Positions 1 through 4,929 of a stretch of 6,710 nt of DNA are shown one piece after another. Under the pieces are notes generated by a model. That model was not told where the DNA came from and did not search any database. It saw only the letters and a list, made by a program, of their open reading frames with translations. This DNA comes from PALSA-1440 sp050011195 (lineage in GTDB: Bacteria; Verrucomicrobiota; Verrucomicrobiia; Limisphaerales; UBA8199). Made by a program: the position numbers and the translations under genes. The DNA lies in contig JBEKJO010000241.1 in assembly GCA_050011195.1 (NCBI GenBank), forward strand, positions 1 through 6,710, in the 5' to 3' direction. How positions within the stretch are numbered: position 1 is the first letter of the stretch; each line of letters starts with the position of its first letter.

Positions 1-28
1 CTCATACCTCGCACAAACTGCCTGCAGG

Positions 29-102
29 GTGTAGCCGCCGACGGCAGTCGGCGCCATCTTTCGGGACTGAGAATCAGCGCCGACTGCCGTCGGCGGCTAC
101 AC
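29..102. repeat. Nested palindromic intergenic repeat (REP/MITE-like)
   Basis: A perfect 26-bp inverted repeat: the left arm (29-54) is the exact reverse complement of the right arm (77-102), with a 22-nt spacer. Each arm also contains its own hairpin: cgccgac-ggca-gtcggcg at 36-53 and cgccgac-tgcc-gtcggcg at 78-95. The element can therefore fold as one long stem or as two small ones. It starts 18 nt beyond the stop codon of the RRM gene, so it would lie in that mRNA's 3' end. No T-tract follows it in either direction, so it is not a classic terminator, and I see no flanking target duplication. Similar 'gtgtagccgccgac...' palindromes are, from memory, dispersed in Verrucomicrobiota genomes; this was not checked. 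Confidence 0.85.
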
Positions 103-119
103 ACTATGAAATCTCCCGG

Positions 120-428
120 TTAGGCCCGCGCTTCGCCGGCACTGGGCCGGTCGCCGCTCCAGCGCGGCGCGCGCTCTTCCCGGGGTCGCGCAATGTTCAC
201 CGTCAAGGCGCGGCCTTGAAACTCTTTGTTATGGAATTGCTCGACGGCTTTGCTGGCCTCCTCCGGCGTGGCGTATTCCACGAAGGCGAAGCCCCGCGAC
301 TTGCCCGTCACTTTGTCCAGCATCAGGTTCACCGAGGTGACCGCGCCGGCCTGGGAAAAATACTCCTGGAGATCATCTTGCATGGTCTGGTAGGACAAGT
401 TGCCCACGAAGAGCCTGTTTTGGTTCAT
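120..428 (-). CDS. Small single-RRM RNA-binding protein
   Basis: A 102-residue protein made almost entirely of one RNA recognition motif. RNP2 is LFVGNL (residues 6-11) and RNP1 is KSRGFAFV (43-50), with the aromatic residues that stack on RNA bases (F7, F47, F49). The fold runs to about residue 80 and is followed by a short Arg-rich tail (81-102) typical of bacterial and cyanobacterial Rbp proteins. These bind single-stranded RNA in the cytoplasm and are often cold-induced; that role is family knowledge, not shown here. I chose the ATG at 428 because the protein then begins MNQNRLFVGNL like its relatives. A TTG at 446 would add six residues with no RRM homology. No good Shine-Dalgarno precedes either start. 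The gene is probably transcribed alone from a promoter near 564-591, which gives a leader of roughly 130 nt. The family is sure; the specific function is not. Confidence 0.93.
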   Translation of the reverse strand: MNQNRLFVGNLSYQTMQDDLQEYFSQAGAVTSVNLMLDKVTGKSRGFAFVEYATPEEASKAVEQFHNKEFQGRALTVNIARPREERAPRWSGDRPSAGEARA

Positions 429-563
429 AAGGTCATGTCGGCCCAAGAAAACCGAGCGGGGAGGACTGCTCCGGCAGGATCGCTGAATGTCGTCTTTCTA
501 GTTAGGTTCACTGACAATCTGTCTGCTGACACCGACACGCTCGTTCTTTGAACGGACGAGAGA

Positions 564-591
564 TTTGTAACAAACCAAGCCGCCCCGTCAA
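564..591 (-). promoter_or_regulatory. Predicted sigma-70 promoter of the RRM gene
   Basis: On the minus strand TTGACG (591-586, five of six to the -35 consensus) is followed after 16 nt by TACAAA (569-564, four of six to the -10 consensus). Transcription would begin near 557 and leave about 130 nt untranslated before the ATG at 428. A long leader would suit a cold-shock-type RRM gene, but no specific leader structure was recognised. Confidence 0.45.
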
Positions 592-612
592 CAACAGATT
601 CGGAAAGATTTG

Positions 613-650
613 GGCCCGGGGGGGCGGCGGGAGGGCGCGCCGCCCGGGCC
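613..650 (-). terminator. Probable terminator hairpin after ahcY
   Basis: A very GC-rich stem: ggcccggg (613-620) pairs with cccgggcc (643-650), and cggcg (625-629) pairs with cgccg (638-642). There is a four-base bulge on one side and an 8-nt loop. Read in the direction of ahcY it sits about 25 nt past the stop codon and is followed by a short, weak T-rich stretch (aaatcttt). The poor U-tract makes intrinsic termination only probable. The plus strand of the same stretch has several G-runs and could form a G-quadruplex instead. Confidence 0.5.
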
Positions 651-674
651 TTCAATTGGCGCCTGGACGCCGGA

Positions 675-2141
675 CTAATACCGGTAATGGTCGGGCTTGT
701 AGGGACCCTCGACGGGCACGCCGATATAGTCGGCCTGCTTGCGGGTCAGCTTGGTCAGCTTGACGCCGATTTTCTCCAAGTGCAGACGGGCGACTTCCTC
801 GTCGAGCTTCTTGGGCAGGCGATAGACCGCCGGCTGGTACTGCTCGCGATGGGCCCAAAGGTCGAGTTGCGCCAGGACCTGATTGGTGAAGGAATTCGAC
901 ATCACGAAGCTGGGATGGCCTTCGGCGCAGCCCAGGTTCACCAGGCGGCCTTCGGCCAGCAGGTAGATGCTCCGGTCGCCCGGCAGGTCATAGCGGTCCA
1001 CCTGCGGCTTGATGTTCACCCGCGAGACCCCCTTGGCCTGGTTGAGGCGGTCCACTTGGATCTCATTGTCGAAGTGACCGATGTTGCAAACGATCGCCTG
1101 GTCTTTCATCTTGAGCAGGTGCTCGAGCGTGATGACGTCGCAATTGCCGGTGCACGTCACGTAAATGTCCGCCTCGCCCAAGGTGGCTTCCAGGGTGGTC
1201 ACTTCAAACCCTTCCATCGCGGCCTGCAGTGCATTGATCGGATCGATCTCCGTCACGATGACGCGCGCGCCGAAACCGCGGAGACTGTGGGCGCTGCCTT
1301 TGCCGACGTCGCCGTAGCCGCAGACGCAGGCGGTCTTGCCGGCAATCATCACCCCCAGGGCGCGCTTGAGGCCGTCGGCGAGCGATTCGCGGCAGCCGTA
1401 GAGGTTGTCAAACTTGGACTTGGTAACCGAGTCATTGACGTTGATGGCCGGCACCAGGAGTTTGCCGGCTTCGAGCATCTGGTAGAGGCGATGGACCCCG
1501 GTGGTGGTCTCTTCGCTGACGCCTTTCCATTCTTTGACGACCTCGGTAAACCACCCGGGCCGCTCTTGGGCACAACGTTTGAGGAGTTTCTTGATCACGT
1601 CCTCTTCGTGGCTGCCGCTCGGGCTGTCTGCCCAATTGCTGCCATGCTCCATCTCGTAGCCCTTGTGCAGCAGCAACGTGGCGTCCCCCCCGTCGTCCAC
1701 GATCAGTTGGGGGCCTTTGCCGCCAGGGTGCGTCAATGCGGCCAGGGTGAAGTCCCAGTATTGCTCGAGCGATTCGCCTTTGAAGGCGAAGACCGGAATG
1801 CCGGCTTGGGCAATCGCCGCCGCCGCCTGGTCCTGCGTGCTGAAAATGTTGCAGCTTGCCCAGCGCACCGAAGCGCCCAACTCCGCCAGGGTCTCGATCA
1901 GCACAGCCGTTTCGATTGTCATGTGCAGCGAGCCGGTCACCCGGACCCCGCGCAGGGGTTTGAGCGTGCCGTGTTTCTCGCGGACGGCCATCAAACCGGG
2001 CATTTCCTGCTCGGCCACGGAGATTTCCTTGCGGCCCCACTCGGCGAGGCTGATGTCCTTGATCTGGTAGTCGCCCGTCGCGCGCATTCCGCCATTGGCG
2101 GAGGCGGCTTTCTTTCCATTGGTCTTGGTCAAAGTTCGCAT
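675..2141 (-). CDS. ahcY: Adenosylhomocysteinase (S-adenosyl-L-homocysteine hydrolase)
   Basis: Cytoplasmic NAD-dependent enzyme that splits SAH into adenosine and homocysteine, removing the product that inhibits methyltransferases. The 488 residues contain both family signatures: SCNIFSTQDQAAAAI (96-110) and the NAD-binding GKTACVCGYGDVGKGSA (268-284). Substrate and catalytic residues align by motif with the human enzyme: D149/D150 (VDDGGD), E211 (SEETTTG), K241, D245, N246, C250, H356 (NIGHFDNE) and H409 (EGHPSF). The C-terminal KPDHYRY (482-488) carries the Lys and Tyr that reach the NAD of a neighbouring subunit. It has the insertion at about 163-205 seen in many bacterial and plant forms. 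The first 22 or so residues (MRTLTKTNGKKAASANGG...) precede the usual start of homology; an in-frame ATG at 2087 is a possible alternative start. Second gene of the metK-ahcY operon, 48 nt after metK. Confidence 0.98.
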   Translation of the reverse strand: MRTLTKTNGKKAASANGGMRATGDYQIKDISLAEWGRKEISVAEQEMPGLMAVREKHGTLKPLRGVRVTGSLHMTIETAVLIETLAELGASVRWASCNIFSTQDQAAAAIAQAGIPVFAFKGESLEQYWDFTLAALTHPGGKGPQLIVDDGGDATLLLHKGYEMEHGSNWADSPSGSHEEDVIKKLLKRCAQERPGWFTEVVKEWKGVSEETTTGVHRLYQMLEAGKLLVPAINVNDSVTKSKFDNLYGCRESLADGLKRALGVMIAGKTACVCGYGDVGKGSAHSLRGFGARVIVTEIDPINALQAAMEGFEVTTLEATLGEADIYVTCTGNCDVITLEHLLKMKDQAIVCNIGHFDNEIQVDRLNQAKGVSRVNIKPQVDRYDLPGDRSIYLLAEGRLVNLGCAEGHPSFVMSNSFTNQVLAQLDLWAHREQYQPAVYRLPKKLDEEVARLHLEKIGVKLTKLTRKQADYIGVPVEGPYKPDHYRY

Positions 2142-2154
2142 GATGTTTGTATTC

Positions 2155-2175
2155 AGTGATTGGTGATGAGTGATG
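2155..2175. repeat. Three 7-bp tandem units in the metK-ahcY gap
   Basis: AGTGATT, GGTGATG and AGTGATG lie head to tail (consensus RGTGATK) within the 48-nt gap between metK and ahcY. They end 14 nt before the ahcY start codon side of the gap. They may be a simple repeat or a degenerate protein-binding array; no function is shown. Confidence 0.5.
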
Positions 2176-2189
2176 GGGCACGCGCTCAG

Positions 2190-3452
2190 TTACGGGCGAG
2201 CCGCCGCGCGCGCAGCCGCTCGGCCGTTAACCAGCGACGCGGCTTTCTTCAGCGTGGCCGCCGCCACCGCCGGCGCGGATTTGCCGGCCGCTTGGCGCAA
2301 GGCCTCGACTTTGTCGGTCTTCTCCCACGTAATATCCGGGTCGTTCTTGCCGAAGTGGCCGTAGTTGGTCGTCTTCAAATAGATCGGGCGCAGCAGGTTG
2401 AGCTGCTGGATGATGGCCGCCGGCTTGAAGCTGAACACCTCGCCCACGACCCGCTCCAGTTCCTCGTCGCTCACGACGCCGGTGCCAAAGGTGTTGATGC
2501 AGACGGAAACCGGGTCGGGATAGCCGATGGCGTAGGCAAACTGAATCTCCGCGCTGGTAGCCAGGCCCGAGGCGACAATATTCTTGGCCACGTAGCGGCC
2601 CATGTAAGCCGCGCTGCGGTCCACTTTCGACGGGTCTTTACCGCTGAAGCAACCGCCGCCGTGCCGCCCCATCCCGCCGTAGCTGTCCACGATGATTTTG
2701 CGGCCCGTCAATCCCGTGTCGCCCTGCGGCCCGCCGACCACAAACCGCCCGGTCGGGTTGATGAGATAAACGGTCTTCTTATCGAGCAGATGCGCGGGCA
2801 AAACCTTCTTCACGATTTCCTCGATGATGAAGCGCTCGATAGTCCGGTGCTTGACGTCCGCCGAATGTTGCGTTGAGACCACGACGTTGGTGATGCGCAC
2901 GGGCTGGTCATTGACATACTGCACGGAGACTTGGCTCTTGGCGTCAGGCCGCAGCCATTTGACCGCCCCGGTCTTGCGCACGCGGGTCAACTCGCGTCCG
3001 AGCTGGTGGGCAAACATGATCGGCGCGGGCATCAGTTCCGGCGTCTCGTTGGTGGCGTAACCGAACATCAGGCCCTGGTCGCCCGCCCCTTGCTCGGCGG
3101 TCTTCTTGCCTTCGGCCGCCCGAGCATCAACCCCTTGCGCAATGTCGGGGCTTTGCGAGGTAATGGCGTTCAGGATCAACACCCGGTCCGCGTGAAAGAC
3201 ATCGTCGTCATGCGTGTAACCGATTTCGCGGATCGCCTGGCGGGCAATCGCGTTGAAATCCGGCTTCGCCTTGGTCGTGATTTCACCGCCCACCACGACC
3301 AGGTTGCACTTGGCGTAGGTCTCGCAGGCCACGCGGCTGCGCGGGTCCTGCGCCAGGCAGGCGTCCAGCACCGCGTCGGAAATCGTGTCGCACACTTTGT
3401 CCGGATGGCCCTCGCCGACGGACTCGGAAGAAAAGATGTAGTTCTTGCTCAT
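2190..3452 (-). CDS. metK: S-adenosylmethionine synthetase (methionine adenosyltransferase)
   Basis: Makes SAM from methionine and ATP in the cytoplasm, with phosphate and diphosphate released. The 420 residues include the N-terminal ATP/Mg site GEGHPDKVCD (13-22, H16 and D18), the flexible-loop segment SQSPDIAQGVD (99-109), signature 1 GAGDQGLMFGY (122-132) and the glycine-rich signature 2 GGGCFSGKD (265-273). In signature 2 a Cys replaces the usual Ala, a variant the family tolerates. The catalytic core ends near residue 390, where E. coli MetK (384 residues) ends. The last 30 or so residues form an Ala/Lys/Arg-rich tail (APAVAAATLKKAASL, then RAAARAAARP). The start is the ATG at 3452, which gives the expected MSKNYIFSSESV. 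First gene of a metK-ahcY operon, divergent from the ArsR-methyltransferase gene with which it shares a short control region. Confidence 0.98.
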   Translation of the reverse strand: MSKNYIFSSESVGEGHPDKVCDTISDAVLDACLAQDPRSRVACETYAKCNLVVVGGEITTKAKPDFNAIARQAIREIGYTHDDDVFHADRVLILNAITSQSPDIAQGVDARAAEGKKTAEQGAGDQGLMFGYATNETPELMPAPIMFAHQLGRELTRVRKTGAVKWLRPDAKSQVSVQYVNDQPVRITNVVVSTQHSADVKHRTIERFIIEEIVKKVLPAHLLDKKTVYLINPTGRFVVGGPQGDTGLTGRKIIVDSYGGMGRHGGGCFSGKDPSKVDRSAAYMGRYVAKNIVASGLATSAEIQFAYAIGYPDPVSVCINTFGTGVVSDEELERVVGEVFSFKPAAIIQQLNLLRPIYLKTTNYGHFGKNDPDITWEKTDKVEALRQAAGKSAPAVAAATLKKAASLVNGRAAARAAARP

Positions 3453-3488
3453 TAGATTAGACTGTATAGACTTTGGTTATCGGTCATA
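3453..3488 (-). promoter_or_regulatory. Short metK leader and tentative -10 region
   Basis: Minus-strand TATACA (3468-3463, four of six to the -10 consensus) lies 10 nt before the metK ATG, flanked by two direct TAGACT copies on the plus strand (3458-3463 and 3467-3472). No convincing -35 was found at normal spacing, so the start of transcription is uncertain. The gap upstream of metK is too short for any known SAM or SAH riboswitch, and none was seen. Confidence 0.25.
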
Positions 3489-3516
3489 TTGACGTATCGG
3501 GATAACATGATATATC
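3489..3516 (+). promoter_or_regulatory. Predicted promoter of the ArsR-methyltransferase gene
   Basis: TTGACG (3489-3494) is followed after 16 nt by TATATC (3511-3516), which has the TG one base upstream that marks an extended -10. The -35 matches five of six and the -10 four of six. The -10 lies inside the palindrome at 3506-3519, the usual place for an autorepressor to block RNA polymerase. Transcription would start near 3523, after the ATG at 3517, which argues for the GTG at 3559 as the true start codon of the gene. Confidence 0.5.
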
Positions 3517-3519
3517 ATG
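3506..3519. promoter_or_regulatory. 14-bp perfect palindrome, candidate operator of the ArsR/SahR-like regulator
   Basis: CATGATATATCATG is its own reverse complement and is the most striking symmetrical sequence between the divergent metK and ArsR-methyltransferase genes. ArsR-family dimers bind short AT-rich palindromes at or near the -10 of their targets. This one covers the predicted -10 of the regulator gene and lies 54-67 nt upstream of the metK ATG. A second, looser inverted pair, GTTATC (3476-3481) and GATAAC (3501-3506), and a short GTCA-TAT-TGAC dyad (3483-3493) lie beside it and might be further contacts. Binding itself is inferred. Confidence 0.6.
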
Positions 3520-3558
3520 GGCTGTGGCCGTCAACAGATATTTTCGGAAAACAGCGCC

Positions 3559-4488
3559 GTGAGCAGTACCCTTAAATCCCTCCGCGCCCTGTCCGACCCC
3601 ACACGGCTGCGGATCGTGGCGTTGTTGGACAAGGACGAACTGTCGGTCAACGAGCTTCAGGAAATCACGCGGATGGGGCAATCGCGCATTTCGACTCATC
3701 TTGGCCTGTTGCAGGATTCCGGCCTGGTGCAGTCCCGGCGGGACGGCAAGCGCACCTTTTACAAGCTCAGCCCGCCGGCGAACGAAGCGGCTGGCGAATT
3801 CATCCAACTGGCGATGCGTGGCGCCCGGGAATTGCCCGAACACGCGGGCGATCAAATCAATCTGAAGCGGATTCTGAGCCGCCGCCGGGAGCAGGCGCAG
3901 GTCTATTTCAACCAGGTCGCGGGGCGGTTCGACCGGGTTTACGGGCCGGGCCGGTCCTGGGAGGCGTTTGGACACCTGCTGCTGCGGATTCTGCCGCCAT
4001 TAGTGGTGGCCGACCTCGGTTCGGGCGAGGGCCTGTTGAGCGAATTGCTGGCGCGCCGGTGCCGGAAAGTCATCGCGGTGGATAACTCCGAGAAGATCGT
4101 GGCTTTCGGCGCGGCCAAGGCGAAGAAGAACAATCTCAAGAACCTCGAGTTCCGGCATGGGGATTTGCAGAACCCGCCCATTGAGCCGGAGAGCGTGGAT
4201 TTGGTGATCCTCAGCCAGGCCCTGCATCATGCGGAGGAACCGGCCAAAGCCATCCGCAGCGCCTACCGTATCCTCAAGGCGGGCGGACAAGTCATGATTC
4301 TCGACCTCGCCCGGCATAACTTCGAGCGGGCGCACGAGCTTTACGGCGATCAGTGGCTGGGTTTCGCCGAAAGCGATCTGCACCGGTGGCTCGAAGAGGC
4401 CGGCTTCAAGCGGATCGAAATCAGCGTCGTCGCCCGCGAAGAACAGCCCCCGCATTTTGAAACCCTCTTGGCGGGCGGCCAGAAATAA
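3559..4488 (+). CDS. ArsR-family wHTH / SAM-dependent methyltransferase fusion, probable SahR-like regulator of the SAM cycle
   Basis: A two-domain protein of 309 residues from the GTG at 3559 (323 from the ATG at 3517). Residue numbers here use the longer form. Residues 18-84 are an ArsR winged helix (LRALSDPTRLRIVALL, recognition region GQSRISTHLGLLQDSGLV, wing RRDGKRTFYKL). It lacks the Cys metal site of arsenic or cadmium sensors (ELSVNEL where they have CxC), so a metal sensor is unlikely. After a helical linker, residues 160-265 form a class I Rossmann methyltransferase: motif I VVADLGSGEG, D189 at the end of strand 2, HGDLQNP, and DLVILSQALHHAEEP before AYRILKAGGQVMILDL. It is divergent from metK-ahcY, which suggests that the domain senses SAH or SAM, as in the SahR regulators known from Proteobacteria. 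A catalytic role cannot be excluded. The GTG start is preferred because homology begins there and the predicted promoter overlaps the ATG; only a weak GGA precedes it. Confidence 0.9.
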   Translation: MSSTLKSLRALSDPTRLRIVALLDKDELSVNELQEITRMGQSRISTHLGLLQDSGLVQSRRDGKRTFYKLSPPANEAAGEFIQLAMRGARELPEHAGDQINLKRILSRRREQAQVYFNQVAGRFDRVYGPGRSWEAFGHLLLRILPPLVVADLGSGEGLLSELLARRCRKVIAVDNSEKIVAFGAAKAKKNNLKNLEFRHGDLQNPPIEPESVDLVILSQALHHAEEPAKAIRSAYRILKAGGQVMILDLARHNFERAHELYGDQWLGFAESDLHRWLEEAGFKRIEISVVAREEQPPHFETLLAGGQK

Positions 4489-4530
4489 GCGGCAGAGGAT
4501 CACCGGCGCTCCGGCCCCCCTTCCTTCTTC

Positions 4531-4554
4531 GCTCAACTTTCTGCTCAACTACCT
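4531..4554. repeat. Two 12-bp tandem units directly before a promoter
   Basis: GCTCAACTTTCT (4531-4542) is followed at once by GCTCAACTACCT (4543-4554), identical at ten of twelve positions. The next bases, GCTTGACA, look like a third degenerate unit and contain the -35 box of the promoter at 4557. The array could bind a regulator or be an incidental duplication. Confidence 0.6.
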
Positions 4555-4556
4555 GC

Positions 4557-4584
4557 TTGACAAATCTCCCGGGATCTGTATAGT
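4557..4584 (+). promoter_or_regulatory. Near-consensus sigma-70 promoter with no assigned gene
   Basis: A perfect TTGACA (4557-4562), a 16-nt spacer and TATAGT (4579-4584, five of six), followed by a GC-rich discriminator (aggcgcc). The spacer contains the 8-bp palindrome TCCCGGGA (4567-4574). This is the best promoter match I found in the window, and its discriminator recalls stable-RNA promoters. Downstream on the plus strand I recognise no protein gene, tRNA, SRP RNA, tmRNA or RNase P RNA before 5906, so the product, if any, is unknown. Confidence 0.55.
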
Positions 4585-4670
4585 AGGCGCCGACTTCGGA
4601 GTGCCCCGCGGCTCGACGGCTGGATCGCACCGGTGCCCGGCCCGGGGATCTGACGGCAGAAAGAAGGACG

Positions 4671-4693
4671 GTAGGGCGAGCGTCCTCGCGAGC
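4671..4693. repeat. Short hairpin repeat (GTAGGGCGAGCGTCCTCGCG type)
   Basis: The core is the hairpin gcgag-cgtc-ctcgc (4676-4689) inside a stretch that reads GGTAGGGCGAGCGTCCTCGC from 4670. Sequences of this form are, from memory, dispersed between genes in Verrucomicrobiota. It resembles the element at 4827-4853 in layout: GGYAGGGCG, then a stem, then a GTCC-type loop. Family membership was not checked by search. Confidence 0.5.
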
Positions 4694-4745
4694 TTGGGCG
4701 CCCCGCCCCAGGGTGCAGGGCGGGAGAGGGAAGCGGGATGACTGC

Positions 4746-4778
4746 AACATCCCTGAAACATCACTGGAACATCACTGG
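4746..4778. repeat. Three 11-bp tandem repeats
   Basis: AACATCCCTGA, AACATCACTGG and AACATCACTGG follow one another without gaps; the last two are identical. They run into the dyad ACTGGA-AC-TCCAGT (4774-4787) and the palindrome CAGTACTG (4784-4791). An 11-bp period is close to one helical turn, so repeated sites would face the same side of the DNA. No function is shown. Confidence 0.75.
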
Positions 4779-4826
4779 AACTCCAGTACTGCTACGGGGG
4801 CGCCACGGTATTTCTGCCCTCACGCA

Positions 4827-4853
4827 GGCAGGGCGCGCTGTCCCCAGCGCGCC
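4827..4853. repeat. Palindromic hairpin repeat (GGCAGGGCGCGCTG type)
   Basis: ggcgcgctg (4832-4840) and cagcgcgcc (4845-4853) form a perfect 9-bp stem around a tccc loop, preceded by GGCAG. An upstream gccct (4816-4820) can also pair with agggc (4830-4834), so two folds compete. No T-tract follows, so it is more likely a REP-like repeat than a terminator. Confidence 0.6.
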
Positions 4854-4895
4854 GCGATTACGCGCTTCCGCTCCTGTAGTTTGGGGAGGCGCCGC

Positions 4896-4929
4896 TTAAC
4901 CCATCAACTCCTTTAACCTATCAACTGCT
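4896..4929. repeat. Two 17-bp tandem repeats next to a stop codon
   Basis: TTAACCCATCAACTCCT (4896-4912) and TTAACCTATCAACTGCT (4913-4929) match at 15 of 17 positions. They abut the stop codon of the minus-strand gene that ends at 4930, so they form the first part of its 3' untranslated region. Confidence 0.75.

Larger units (their letters stand above)
4489..4929. other. Gene-free, repeat-dense intergenic region
   Basis: This 441-nt stretch between the 3' ends of the ArsR-methyltransferase gene and the hypothetical minus-strand gene has no convincing coding sequence. Open frames here are short, rich in Arg, Gly and Pro, and run through repeats. It holds, in order: a pyrimidine-rich tract (4515-4530), 12-bp repeats, a near-consensus promoter, a 10-bp palindrome GCACCGGTGC (4627-4636), a gcgag-cgtc-ctcgc hairpin, a cccgccc/gggcggg hairpin (4702-4724), 11-bp tandem repeats, a ggcgcgctg hairpin and 17-bp tandem repeats. 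The two flanking genes converge here, but no clear intrinsic terminator with a T-tract was found for either. Confidence 0.7.

Noticed and set aside
687..2159. A 490-codon plus-strand open frame across the whole of ahcY
   Set aside because: It is antisense to a gene with complete SAH hydrolase motifs and has no recognisable domain; long antisense frames are expected in GC-rich genes.
2160..3455. Plus-strand open frames across metK (2160-2876 and 2931-3455)
   Set aside because: They are antisense shadows of metK, with Arg/Ala/Val-rich composition and no motifs.
3453..3558. A SAM or SAH riboswitch before metK
   Set aside because: The gap is too short and no SAM or SAH riboswitch core is visible.
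3484..4548. Minus-strand open frames across the ArsR-methyltransferase gene
   Set aside because: The plus strand has clear domains in order; the antisense frames have none.
4585..4740. A tRNA, SRP RNA, tmRNA or RNase P RNA after the strong promoter
   Set aside because: No cloverleaf, no T-loop context, and none of the conserved core sequences of these RNAs could be found.
4457..4916. Small plus-strand open frames (4457-4741 and 4713-4916)
   Set aside because: They overlap the 3' end of the regulator gene or run through tandem repeats and hairpins, and lack ribosome sites and protein-like composition.
4671..4929. A CRISPR array
   Set aside because: The repeats are 11-17 bp, directly abutting, without unique spacers, and no cas gene is present.
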